Below, piece by piece: positions 1-9,400 of a DNA stretch of 63,072 bases. The translations under genes were made by a program, and so were the position numbers. Below the pieces are notes generated by a model that was not told the DNA's origin, made no database searches, and saw only the letters and a list, made by a program, of their open reading frames with translations. The DNA comes from a virus. The stretch is from positions 1 through 63,072 of the IMG/VR virus record IMGVR_UViG_3300025660_000448; one strand, written 5' to 3'. Each line of letters opens with the position of its first letter. The stretch's first letter is position 1.

Positions 1-978
1 TTATAACTTTTTAGCCATCACTTGTAATGCTTTACCAATAGCCTTTCCCATTAAAACTGGCACTGCATTTCCAAGTTGACGATATTTATCTCTAGTTTTT
101 CCTTCAATAATCCAATCATCAGGAAAACATTGTATACGTTTATACTCCTCTATACTCAGAGGTCTATTTTTTGATGGATGACAAAGTGTAGTTGCTCTTT
201 GCACTGGAGAAGTCAGCAATGTGGGGGACGGACGATTCCAACTAAGGCGTCGATAAAATGCTGTTAATCCACCGCTTTTAAGATTAGCATTACCCATTGC
301 TTTTTTATGGTCTTTTTTAGGTAAAGATTTCCAACATCCTCCTTCTGGTATTTTTGGCATAAACCTCCCTATCGAGTTGGGAAAATTTACCCATTCCCCT
401 TGGTCTTCAAGGTCAGCTATTGCATCTTCCAACGTTAGTAAACATGTATTTTTTATAGGAAATATCACATCACCATGTAAATTACCTATAAGCAAAAACC
501 GTTTTCTAGTCTGAGGCACACCATACTGTGAAGAATTGACTATTTCCCATTTACATTTATATCCGGCCTTCGTAAAACGACTAATCAACTCCCCTACTAT
601 CTTACTACTTCCATATGTAATTCCCGGTACGTTTTCCATGACGAAAAATGTAGGCTTTACATCTTCAACAATTTGTACAAAACCAAGCAATGCCGCTCCA
701 CGCTCATCATCTAAGAATTTCCTCTTCCCTATGGTACTAAATGACTGACAAGGAGGTCCGCCTACAATAACATTTACATGTTTTTCCCTTGCGAATTGCG
801 GCAAATTCTCTGAAAACACATTGTCAAAAATTATAGATTTTGGACGATTTGCCTGTATTGTTAGTTGGCATATTTTGTCTCGCTCCGCATATCCAACAAC
901 TTTAATTCCAGCCATCTCAAGTCCTAGGTCAAGCCCAAGACATCCAGAAAATAACGATAAAGCACGTAATTTAGGCAT
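1..978 (-). CDS. C5-cytosine DNA methyltransferase
   Basis: Transfers a methyl group from SAM to carbon 5 of cytosine in duplex DNA. The 325 residues show the family motifs in order: motif I near residues 7-20 (LSLFSGCLGLDLGLE), the catalytic PCQ loop in GGPPCQSFS near 75, ENVPGI near 116, QTRKRFLLIG near 156 and the C-terminal RQLGNAVPV. Length is typical of a complete Dcm-type enzyme, and both start and stop lie inside the window. It sits 57 bp downstream of a second methyltransferase and a probable restriction enzyme on the same strand, so it probably belongs to that modification system; a stand-alone anti-restriction role is also possible. The target site cannot be read from sequence. Confidence 0.93.
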   Translation of the reverse strand: MPKLRALSLFSGCLGLDLGLEMAGIKVVGYAERDKICQLTIQANRPKSIIFDNVFSENLPQFAREKHVNVIVGGPPCQSFSTIGKRKFLDDERGAALLGFVQIVEDVKPTFFVMENVPGITYGSSKIVGELISRFTKAGYKCKWEIVNSSQYGVPQTRKRFLLIGNLHGDVIFPIKNTCLLTLEDAIADLEDQGEWVNFPNSIGRFMPKIPEGGCWKSLPKKDHKKAMGNANLKSGGLTAFYRRLSWNRPSPTLLTSPVQRATTLCHPSKNRPLSIEEYKRIQCFPDDWIIEGKTRDKYRQLGNAVPVLMGKAIGKALQVMAKKL

Positions 979-1035
979 ATATGACCCTTTAAAGAACGAT
1001 TATCCAATTCAACGGGTCGTATATTACCAATTTTT

Positions 1036-1854
1036 TTACAACTGTTCAAGGTGTTTTTTAATTCTTTCTTGTGCTATCGCAGAATATTTTTCATCTAAAT
1101 CTATGCCAATATAATTCCTGCCAAGTTCTACCGCAGCAATCCCGGTCGTTCCGCCACCCTCAAATGGGTCAAGAACCAAGTCATCTTTGTCGGTGAATAA
1201 TTTAATAAAAAAAACTGGTAGGGATTTAGGGAACGCTGCTGGATGTTTTTTGTTTCCACATTCAGTAGCAAAATGCAACACATTAGTTGGATAAACTAGT
1301 TTCTTACCGACCCAATTTGACACATTTTTGCCAAACGAGCTACCAGATTTAGAATTATCTCTTTGTTTATCAGTCTTGCTTAAGTTTTTTAGACGACCTT
1401 CAGCCCAATCTCCAATTGGAACTCGCACGCTGTCTTGATTCATTTTGAATTTCTTTTGCAAATTAAACTGCAAACATCGTTCCCAAGAATCTCTAAAACG
1501 ATTAGGCCACTTTCCGGGGAAACAATTCTTCTTGTGCCACATCCATTCCTCCGTCCATAACCACTGTTTTTTTCGCATAGCTTGTATTAATTCTAAAACA
1601 TAAGTATGCCTTTCTCCAGAAACAACTTTTTCTTTGATGTTTATTATAAATGTGCCAGTAGGTTTTAAGACTCTTTTAATTTCTTCTGCTATAGGCAAAA
1701 ACCATTCTACATATTTATCAGCACATGGTCCAGAATATTGCTTTTTTCTTGCATCAGCGTATGGCGGAGATGTAATTACTAAATCTATAGTTTCTGAATC
1801 AACTCCTTTTAAAATTTGTAAGCAATCTCCAACATAATTTTCAATTTTATTCAT
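1036..1854 (-). CDS. Beta-class N4-cytosine/N6-adenine DNA methyltransferase
   Basis: SAM-dependent amino-methyltransferase of 272 residues. The catalytic motif IV comes first (TSPPYADARKK near residue 29) and the SAM-binding motif last (DPFEGGGTTGIAAVELGR near 234), the order of the beta class. TSPPY is commonest in N4-cytosine enzymes, but DPPY/SPPY enzymes of the same class make N6-adenine, so the product is left open. Its start overlaps the stop of the upstream nuclease-like gene by 4 bp (ATGA), which implies translational coupling, as expected for a restriction-modification pair. Confidence 0.9.
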   Translation of the reverse strand: MNKIENYVGDCLQILKGVDSETIDLVITSPPYADARKKQYSGPCADKYVEWFLPIAEEIKRVLKPTGTFIINIKEKVVSGERHTYVLELIQAMRKKQWLWTEEWMWHKKNCFPGKWPNRFRDSWERCLQFNLQKKFKMNQDSVRVPIGDWAEGRLKNLSKTDKQRDNSKSGSSFGKNVSNWVGKKLVYPTNVLHFATECGNKKHPAAFPKSLPVFFIKLFTDKDDLVLDPFEGGGTTGIAAVELGRNYIGIDLDEKYSAIAQERIKKHLEQL

Positions 1855-2624
1855 TTTATATCCATTATTTTTTTCATCCAGTTATCATTATCTTTTTTAT
1901 TTCCACAACTATTTTTTGCTATAGATTTCCATGCATCAATTGTTGATATAAAGATGTCACCACCATATACTTGCTCATATTCTTTCAATAATCTAACACA
2001 AGATAATTCAATCTCATTATTGAATATCTGTTCAAATTCTGTAGCTCCTACGGATGTTACATCTAAAATTTCTTGATAAAAATTCTCTTCACCATCAGTA
2101 ATAAGACACCAAAAATTCTGGCCACTAATTTGCACATCAGCATATTGAAGGTCTTTAGTTGGCGAATTACCACAACAAATACCCATAACTGATATTAAGT
2201 CATGGTTTGTGTCATTTTGATTTATAGTCTTTTTGGCCTTCTTAAATTGGTCTCCTTGCTTTGCTATACTTTGACTATTCCCCCATTTATCACTGCTTTT
2301 TATCGAAATTAGTAAACGACGTTTCCCTTTAAGTAAATCTAAATCAATGCCACTCATTCCTGTTTTTACATTTTCTCCATACGCCAAACTACAAACCTTA
2401 ATACTAATATCTTCAAAAAGCGAACCAAACTTAGTTTGGTTTGATTTTCCCATGAACCCATTAAGTGAATATTTTATTGCTTCTTTTGGACTACCACATA
2501 CAACAGAAGGAAGATATGGGTTTATCGTTAAATTTTTTATTCTTACCTCTTCTAATCGTTGCAATACTGATTTTCTAAATTTACATACTGCTACTCCGAT
2601 AAATTGTTTTATTTCGTTTTTCAT
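1851..2624 (-). CDS. Probable type II restriction endonuclease (PD-(D/E)XK, PmeII-like)
   Basis: A 257-residue protein whose middle carries a plausible PD-(D/E)XK core: an acidic strand in SGIDLDLLKG near residue 91 followed by LLISIKSSDKWGNSQ near 103, giving the D...(x)xK spacing of type II endonucleases. The IKS..WGNSxxIAK..xxFKKAKK stretch resembles the PmeII-like restriction enzyme family as I remember it; this is a recollection, not a search. A restriction role is supported by the 4-bp overlap with the methyltransferase immediately downstream. It could instead be a non-restriction nuclease. A sigma70-like promoter sits just upstream of its start. Confidence 0.55.
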   Translation of the reverse strand: MKNEIKQFIGVAVCKFRKSVLQRLEEVRIKNLTINPYLPSVVCGSPKEAIKYSLNGFMGKSNQTKFGSLFEDISIKVCSLAYGENVKTGMSGIDLDLLKGKRRLLISIKSSDKWGNSQSIAKQGDQFKKAKKTINQNDTNHDLISVMGICCGNSPTKDLQYADVQISGQNFWCLITDGEENFYQEILDVTSVGATEFEQIFNNEIELSCVRLLKEYEQVYGGDIFISTIDAWKSIAKNSCGNKKDNDNWMKKIMDIK

Positions 2625-2647
2625 ATAAAGTATTTTACTAAAAAAAC

Positions 2648-2676
2648 ATAATAAAGTCGAGAACTTAATTTTTCAA
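2648..2676 (-). promoter_or_regulatory. Sigma70-like promoter for the restriction-modification operon
   Basis: Read on the - strand: TTGAAA, a 17-nt spacer, then TATTAT, ending 24 bp before the ATG at 2624. The spacing is exactly optimal and the site points into the nuclease-methyltransferase operon. Confidence 0.5.
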
Positions 2677-2817
2677 TCATTAATTTTTATTTTTTTCTTT
2701 GGGACAAAATTAGAATAATCATTGTTTGGAAAATTTACAAAACAATTTTCAATACCAAATAAATTAATAGCATGATAATCATAATTCATAGCAGCAATGC
2801 TTTGTTATACATTTTTG

Positions 2818-3807
2818 TCAATTAGACTCAGTTTGTATCCTCTTATTTCTTATAAGTATTCTAAAATATGGGCACTTTCCATTGATCGACAAGTCCTTTT
2901 CATCATCCCCTTTTCTGAATTTAATTATTTCAAATTGATCGGGGTTAAATTTATGTAGGAATGTTATTGGTACCCCCATAGCTCCCTTGTAGTCTAATGG
3001 TATGTCTTTTGTCTTATTAACATTAATCCCATCATAATTATCATATTTCGGGTATTCAGTTTCGTTTCCAAAGTATTCCCTTGTAAGAACAATATCTTCG
3101 TGTCGTTTGTAAGTGTCTAAATTGGTTAGCCATAAGCAGTTATTAGGAGAAACTATTCTGTTTCCTAGACCATCAATCCGAGCCTCTGTTCCATAGAGTT
3201 CATAATGCTTAGGAACGATGAAACCAGAGACACCTCTACCAAGATTTATGCCCAACCACGCCTTATTTTCCTTGATTAGCTTGAAAATGTCTTTATAAGT
3301 TATCGCATTTACATTTCCAATTATTAAAAACTTTTTATCGTGTTTAACAAGTTGTTCAACATATTTCCTGAATAATGAAAACGGTGGATTAGTAACAACA
3401 ATATCTGACTTCTTCAGCAAATCAATGCTCTCCGAACTACGGAAATCCCCGTCTCCTTTAAAGTGCAAAATTTCAGGCACGCTTAGTTTATTTTTTTCAT
3501 CAGCTGTATTTCTATATTCAAAGAAAAAACCAGTTTCTTCACTCTCTTCACTAAATAAATCTCCCGATTGCTCTTTGTAGCAAGATGTTAATATCTTCTT
3601 GATTCCTAGATCTTCAAAGTTATCAGTAAAATATTTAAAGAAATTGCTTATTCTAGGGTCGTCACAATTGCAAAAAACAACTTTGTCTTTAAAGTGTGTT
3701 TTATAATGCTTCAATTCACTTTCAATATCGCAAAGCTGGGTGTAAAACTCATCACTTTTTGACTTCTTTGCTTTTTGCAATAATTGGTTTGTTGCGTTTC
3801 TTGCCAT
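2818..3807 (-). CDS. ecoRIM: Adenine-specific DNA methyltransferase, M.EcoRI family
   Basis: This 329-residue protein closely resembles M.EcoRI (326 residues), which methylates the second adenine of GAATTC. Recognisable stretches are the N-terminus MARNATNQLLQKAKKSKSDE, CNCDDPRISNFFKYF near 47, the catalytic VVTNPPFSLFRKYV near 136, IGNVNAITYKDIFKLI near 160 and the C-terminal KGDDEKDLSINGKCPYFRIL. It looks intact and full length. It lies 39 bp downstream of the remnant of an EcoRI-type endonuclease on the same strand, the same R-then-M order as in the EcoRI system. With the nuclease destroyed it would act as an orphan that protects phage DNA: GAATTC sites remain, for example at 9771, 10068, 28919, 31025 and 58965. 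Confidence 0.93.
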   Translation of the reverse strand: MARNATNQLLQKAKKSKSDEFYTQLCDIESELKHYKTHFKDKVVFCNCDDPRISNFFKYFTDNFEDLGIKKILTSCYKEQSGDLFSEESEETGFFFEYRNTADEKNKLSVPEILHFKGDGDFRSSESIDLLKKSDIVVTNPPFSLFRKYVEQLVKHDKKFLIIGNVNAITYKDIFKLIKENKAWLGINLGRGVSGFIVPKHYELYGTEARIDGLGNRIVSPNNCLWLTNLDTYKRHEDIVLTREYFGNETEYPKYDNYDGINVNKTKDIPLDYKGAMGVPITFLHKFNPDQFEIIKFRKGDDEKDLSINGKCPYFRILIRNKRIQTESN

Positions 3808-3846
3808 TGATAACCTACCTCTATTTATGTCTTCGCTAACATTCGG

Positions 3847-4119
3847 TCACTTATTAGTTGTAATCTGGGTAAATAAATCACTTCCCAATGCTTTAAGGGA
3901 AGATATGGAAACCTCAATCATAATTTTAAACATTTCTTTGACATTCCACTTTTCTCCACACCCTTGAGAGTATATTGATGCCGCCTGAAGCATAATTGCT
4001 TTATCTTTATACTTGACGACTTTATTTACACATAAATTTTTATTTATTGGCATTCCATAATTTGCAGATGTCAATCTATCTAATCTGTTTAACATTCCTG
4101 AATTGTATTCAAGATTTAC
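3847..4119 (-). pseudogene. C-terminal remnant of an EcoRI-type restriction endonuclease
   Basis: An open 82-codon stretch beginning at 4095 reads like the last third of R.EcoRI: LNRLDRLTSANYGMPIN, then KDKAIMLQAASIYSQG and SLKALGSDLF, each nearly matching my memory of the R.EcoRI C-terminus. The same frame continues past that ATG to 4119 with VNLEYNSG, also R.EcoRI-like, and then meets two stop codons where the GIY-YIG gene ends. The catalytic part of R.EcoRI (Asp91, Glu111, Lys113, and the Glu144/Arg145 recognition arm) lies upstream of this fragment in the family and is absent here. The piece is therefore nuclease-dead; whether the 82-residue peptide is made is unknown. Confidence 0.85.
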
Positions 4120-4886
4120 ACTTCTACTTCATCATGAAACGAGCCTAAATTTATATCTTTATGATTAAAATTAATTCTAGATTGCCATGTTTTGCCTTTT
4201 CTTTTTTTAACTCCTTTATATTTATTTTTAGGAGGTTTTAATCTTATTGCTTTGTTTTTTTTACAAATAGATTCTTGAGATTGTTTTCGTCCCATTTGAC
4301 TACGAGATATTTTTCTTTTTGTTTCTTCAGTATGTTTTCTTTTACCACCACTCTTTTTGCCCAAATTTCCTTCCGATATTTTTCTTTTTGTTTCTTCAGT
4401 ATGTTTTCTTCCCAATTGAGCTTTTCTTCTAGCTTCTCTTACACTATTGGGTGTTCCAAATTTTAAATATCTTTCTTTTTGAGATTTGCTTAATTTTAAT
4501 TTAGATTCATATGTCCAAACTCTAATTCTATTTGCGTTTCCTATTTTGAGTTTTGCTTCTTCAGTATGCTTTCTTCCTCTTGGACTTCCGCCCGCTGTTG
4601 GTTGTATATTATACTGATGTCCCCATACTTGGTCTATCCAAAACTGCTCTCTTTCATCTAATTTATTTTCATCTAAAACTTCTTCTAATAAATAAAACAA
4701 AAAATTAATTTTCTCATATTTATTCCACGCTGCTTGCAAATGTTTATTATAATGTTTATTGTTTACAAGAAGTGATTTATGTTCCATAAACCTTTGGTTC
4801 ATTCCTTTATTTTTACAAACTTGTCCAACATATATCTTTCCATTAATCTTATTTTTAATCGCATATATTCCTTGAATTTTTTCCAT
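4116..4886 (-). CDS. GIY-YIG homing endonuclease with NUMOD3 repeats and truncated AP2-like tail
   Basis: From ATG 4886 (MEKIQGIYAIKNK) the protein opens with a GIY-YIG nuclease domain: GIYAIKNKINGKIYVGQVCK, a downstream MEHKS.L helix and the catalytic-type Glu region EREQFWID. Several NUMOD3 DNA-binding repeats follow (HTEEAKLKIG, HTEETKRKISEGNLGKK, HTEETKRKISRSQMGRK), then YKGVKKRKGKTWQSRINF, which starts an AP2-like domain. That domain stops short at GSFHDEVEV, exactly where EcoRI-endonuclease homology begins in another frame, so the C-terminus is probably clipped. An upstream ATG at 4931 is in frame but would overlap the HTH gene more. It is a selfish DNA-cutting gene, now fused against the restriction gene. 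Confidence 0.85.
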   Translation of the reverse strand: MEKIQGIYAIKNKINGKIYVGQVCKNKGMNQRFMEHKSLLVNNKHYNKHLQAAWNKYEKINFLFYLLEEVLDENKLDEREQFWIDQVWGHQYNIQPTAGGSPRGRKHTEEAKLKIGNANRIRVWTYESKLKLSKSQKERYLKFGTPNSVREARRKAQLGRKHTEETKRKISEGNLGKKSGGKRKHTEETKRKISRSQMGRKQSQESICKKNKAIRLKPPKNKYKGVKKRKGKTWQSRINFNHKDINLGSFHDEVEV

Positions 4887-5037
4887 ATAATATTTTTTCC
4901 AAATCAGAAACATTGTATCTTCGATGCCCACCTAATGTTCTAACAGGGCAGAATTTACCAGACTTATCCCAATTCCTAAGTGTTGTTGTTGTTACTCCTA
5001 ATAATTCAGAAGCAGCTTTAATAGTTATAAGTTGCAT
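4855..5037 (-). CDS. MerR/excisionase-type helix-turn-helix protein
   Basis: A 60-residue protein made almost only of a winged HTH: TIKAASELLGVTTTTLRNWD, then TLGGHRRYNVSDLEKIL. The GGHRRY wing is typical of the MerR-like domains at the N-terminus of IS607-family serine recombinases and of excisionases. No recombinase domain follows; instead the gene overlaps the start of the GIY-YIG gene. A similar HTH gene precedes another nuclease-like gene at 17649. It may help target or regulate the neighbouring endonuclease, which is inference. Confidence 0.75.
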   Translation of the reverse strand: MQLITIKAASELLGVTTTTLRNWDKSGKFCPVRTLGGHRRYNVSDLEKILYGKNSRNICD

Positions 5038-5057
5038 AATATTATATAGTAAATTTA

Positions 5058-6452
5058 TTATAATTTTTTATAAGATTTTATAATTTTATCAATAATTTTT
5101 GTTGTAGAAATTCCGTCAACAAGAGGAGCAAAGCATAGCTCATTAACATTTTCAGGTTTTTCCATTTTGCCTTGCCAATCCATTCCTTTTACTAAAACAT
5201 CAGGTTGAATTATTTTAATTATGTCATTCGGAGTATCTTCATAAAATGGTATAACATAATCAACAACATCCAATGCAGCTATCATTTTTATTCTTTGTTC
5301 TAATGGAATAATAGGTCTGGTGTTTCCTTTTAATCTTTTTACGCTTTCATCGGAATTAACCAACACCACAAGTTTATCTCCTTTGGATTTAGCAAACTCA
5401 AAGGTAGATATATGAGCAAAATGACAAAAATCATACACTCCATTTGTCATAACCAATTTAAAAGCCCTATCTTTCAAATCATAAGGGGATACAAATTTAG
5501 CTTTTATTGGGTCATCAATAGCTAATAATTCATAAGGAAGAACAGGCTTATTGTGTTTTTTCTGAACATATATCGACCCAGCCTTCCAAGCTAACTCTAC
5601 TGATTTTACGATATCTATACAATGAGTTTGGGTCATTGCTAAAAATGCCGCAAAACAATCACCAGCACCTATGACCGATTCACAGGGTACATGAAAATCA
5701 GGTGTGTATTGGAAATGACCATTAAGTGTCTTTCCAACAACACCTTTTTTGCCCTGAGTAATTACTACTGCTGGACACCCTAAAACAAACATAAAATAAT
5801 CACACTGCTTTTTCCAATCTTTCAATCCGCTAAGTTCATAGGCTTCTTTCTCATTTGGTTTGAATATGGAACATCCTTTCCACTTTTCTATCGGACCATT
5901 TTTAGGGTCTACAATAGTTAATAAATCTTCATTACACATCCAATTTAAATCACTATTAAACAATCCCTTTCCATAATCAGAAAAAATTACTACTCCAGAT
6001 GCCTCTTTACAGAATTTTTCATGCAACTCCCTTTGAAAATTTGTCAATGATTCATTCGATAGACCAAAATTATTAGATTCTATATCCCATCTACAAAGAG
6101 GGAAATTATCTTGATAAATTCTTTTTTTTACAGGATTTTTACCTTCCATTAAAATGCATGATTTAGAACTAATAGAAGATGAATTTAAAACGTCAAAACC
6201 ATGTGTGTCAATTAATGAATAGAACTCCACATCTACATTAAACTGTTCCATTTGACGACATACATTTCCTGCACCACCCGGAACTGCTATGTTTGGTGCA
6301 TTATTAGAAGATAGCATGACAGGTATAGGAAATTCAGGAGAAACCCTATCTGCCAGTACGTGAAAGTATTCATCTAATAAGTAATCTCCTACAACGGTTA
6401 TTTTAGACCTTGTAGAATCATTCATTTCCAAAAAGGTTTCTATATCTGTCAT
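5058..6452 (-). CDS. hldE: HldE-like bifunctional sugar kinase / nucleotidyltransferase
   Basis: Two fused domains, as in HldE, which makes ADP-heptose for lipopolysaccharide. Residues about 1-310 are a PfkB/ribokinase-type kinase: TVVGDYLLDEYF near 19, FSDYGKG near 152, and the phosphate-transfer signature VIGAGDCFAAFLA near 261. Residues about 330-464 are a cytidylyltransferase-type domain: MTNGVYDFCHFAHIS (the TNG.FD..H.GH motif), VLVNSDESVKRLKG and DVLVKGMDW. Length (464) fits a complete HldE. In this phage it may supply activated heptose, or a related sugar, to the GT9-like transferase at 53864 for glycosylating virion or host surface; that link is inference. It diverges from the tail-fibre operon at 6492. 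Confidence 0.8.
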   Translation of the reverse strand: MTDIETFLEMNDSTRSKITVVGDYLLDEYFHVLADRVSPEFPIPVMLSSNNAPNIAVPGGAGNVCRQMEQFNVDVEFYSLIDTHGFDVLNSSSISSKSCILMEGKNPVKKRIYQDNFPLCRWDIESNNFGLSNESLTNFQRELHEKFCKEASGVVIFSDYGKGLFNSDLNWMCNEDLLTIVDPKNGPIEKWKGCSIFKPNEKEAYELSGLKDWKKQCDYFMFVLGCPAVVITQGKKGVVGKTLNGHFQYTPDFHVPCESVIGAGDCFAAFLAMTQTHCIDIVKSVELAWKAGSIYVQKKHNKPVLPYELLAIDDPIKAKFVSPYDLKDRAFKLVMTNGVYDFCHFAHISTFEFAKSKGDKLVVLVNSDESVKRLKGNTRPIIPLEQRIKMIAALDVVDYVIPFYEDTPNDIIKIIQPDVLVKGMDWQGKMEKPENVNELCFAPLVDGISTTKIIDKIIKSYKKL

Positions 6453-6491
6453 GCTATTATATTAGTAGTAAAGACTATATATTCCTGAACC

Positions 6492-9400
6492 ATGAGTAGA
6501 GAAATAAAGCAATCTAAAATCGAGAAAGATGGTAAAACAGTTATTGTTAATAAAATAGATGGGGCTATCGTTCCAAATGTTACAACCAATAATACATCTG
6601 AATCTTCCGCCACATCATCATCAGTAGCGGGGGGAACCCCAACAACTCCCATTCCTGTTTCTACCCCTACTGTGGCACAACCTACCACAACAAATAATAA
6701 TGGTATTCCAAAAACAAAAATAAAAGATGGCCTTGTTCCAAACATAACCGCACAATCTGAACTACCAGAGGCAACAGAAAATACAAATCTCCCCTCAATT
6801 TCTTCATCGGCCTCTACGGTTTCTGGAGCTTCTATACCAACAACTGATGAGGAAATAGAAAAAAAGAGACTTAGAAGTAAATTTGGTGTATATGACCAAA
6901 ATAAAATAAAAGATGGAATAATTCCACTTATCACAGCGGCCCAAGTTAATCCACCTAATGTTCCTCCACAAATATTACCACCAGATGTAAACCAATTTAC
7001 AGCCTTTACAAGTGCGTTAGCTGGAATACCTGAGCCATTAAGTATATTTGTTCCTTATATTGGTGCTTTAAAAGACGTTGATTTAGGGCCACAAAGTTTA
7101 AGCACCGATGTGTGTATAACAGCAGGATGTCTATCTGATGGAATTGTTACACTAACTGGCGGGGTATTTGATGTGTTCCCTCAAACGCCAACTGCTGCGC
7201 CATTCGCACAATACGATATAGCAAATAAAAAATATGTAGATGATGCTGTTTCTAGTGTGGATACATTCTTAGAGCTTACCGACACAATCAATTCTTACAC
7301 AAATACACGTATTCTTTTTGAATCCGGGGCGGCTGTAGTAGATTCTGCTAATCTTACATTTGATGGAACTACATTAACCGCTACGTCTTTATCTGATGGG
7401 ACTGCCACATTAACAAGTGGTGATTTAACAGGACTGACCTCTCTTGTTGTTGATAATATAACAATAGATGCAGCAACAATAACAAGTGATACAGGAACTA
7501 TCAGCTTAAATAATGATAATTTAACGACTACTGGTGCTATAGATTGTGCTGAAATATCCAACACTCTCGGAGATTTAAAGATAGAACCTGATATACAAGG
7601 TAACGTCATATTATTCTCGGATACTGACGTGGCCAGTGGAACAACAGATGGTAATCATCTGATTATCCATAGAAAAGCCGCTGAAGGCGATGCGTCTATG
7701 GATTTTTACGTTAATGAGTTTAATCAAGGAGTGTGGAGTGCGGGGGCTGGCATGGTGTTCACTCAGTCGTCTGGCATTATGTCTTTTGAAAATCAAACTG
7801 GTAACTACGCACATTTCCGATGTAAACAAGGCTATTATTTTGATATCTATAATACTACTGGCAATGATTTCTTTGTAATTAGGGATAGGGTTGGGTCTGC
7901 TGAAAGGTTTAAAGTATATCGTCAAGGACAAATCGAAATTCCTCAAGACAATGCTAAAATGGGATTTGGACTTACCACAACAGATTTAGAATTATATTCT
8001 GATGGAACTGATGGACACATTGACACAACTGGAGACTTGTTAATCTCTGGTAATATAACAACAACTGGCACAGGCACATTTGACGATGTTATCGTTAGTA
8101 ATCTAGCAATTGATTCAGCGGTTTATACTGATGGGTCTAGTCAACTAACAACAACCGCACCAACAAGTGGAACTATAGGATATTGGGATAGAACTGGAAC
8201 AATACTATCTCCTGCAAATGGTCCGGGCAGTGATGACATAACAACAAGTGGGGCTATAGGTATTGGTGCTATAGCTAGGATAGGCAACCTTGGCAGCGGT
8301 TACATAGAGGTGTATGATGATGCCAATACGTCTACTAGGAACTTCGGTGTCAGCGGTATCTATTTTGAGAATGCTATTGCTAGACTAAATAATTCTCACG
8401 TAAGAACAAGAACATTTAATTCTGCTTCAGACATTGACCTACAAGCTGGTAATGGTGCTGCATACGAGACTGTCGCTACCATACAATCAGAGACAGGCGG
8501 TGACCCAACATTCGATTTGTTAAAAGGAAGACTGATTGGTGATTTAAACGGTCAAAGCTATAATATAACAACAACTGGTATAGCAGGTGCTTCTTCTTTA
8601 GATTTAGGAGTTACAGGAGCAACGACTGGGGTTTTAAGAATGGATGGTTCTACTTCTGGAACCGTTACAATTCAGCCTGCTAATTCCGCAGGAACTTATA
8701 CATTAACTTTACCTACGGATGATGGTGACCCTGACGAATTTCTCCAGACTAACGGAAGTGGAGTCCTCACTTGGGCAGCAGGAGGGGGCATTACATTTGG
8801 CACAGATAATCAAATTCCTTATTGTAATGCCACTGGAGATGATTTCGATTACTCTGCGGATTTCACTTTCGATGGGTCGACTTTAACAACTACTGGCAGG
8901 CTGTCAGTGAGTTCTGGAACATTGGCTTTACCGGGAATATATTTTGATAATGATACTAATACCGGAATTTATAGAATCTCAGAAAATGCAATAGGATTAT
9001 CCGCCGGGGGAGTTGCATTAACTTGGAATGGAGGCAATTTAGAACTAACGAATGGCATATCTGCGTTTGTTGCTAGTGCTAGTGCTGCGTCAGCGGCAGA
9101 CCCTGCTTTCCAAATGAGTACACACACTTCAGGGATGTATAGAACAAACGATGGAACTTCTAATATACAGTTCGGGACTAGTGATTTAGGTAGATTATCA
9201 ATTGATGCTGCTGGCGACTTTGACTTCCAAGCTGGAGATATAACAACTTCTGGGACCATAACTTCTACAGATGGAACCGCTGGACAATCTTTAATAGCAA
9301 GTGGTTTAGTCGTTAACAATGATGGTAATGGTACAGATGATGATGATTTTAGAGCAGCCACAACAAGCGTATCAACTGCATTCGTTGTAGATGCTTCTGC

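Noticed and set aside
4855-5037. IS607-type transposase
   Set aside because: Only the MerR-like HTH is present; no serine recombinase domain or TnpB follows.
6449-6934. Long antisense frame over the fibre N-terminus
   Set aside because: Hydrophobic, low-complexity shadow of the Ser/Thr-rich fibre gene; no ribosome-binding site.
7295-7946. Antisense frames inside the fibre gene
   Set aside because: Both lie wholly within a well-supported repeat-rich gene and read as shadow translations of its T/S-rich repeats.
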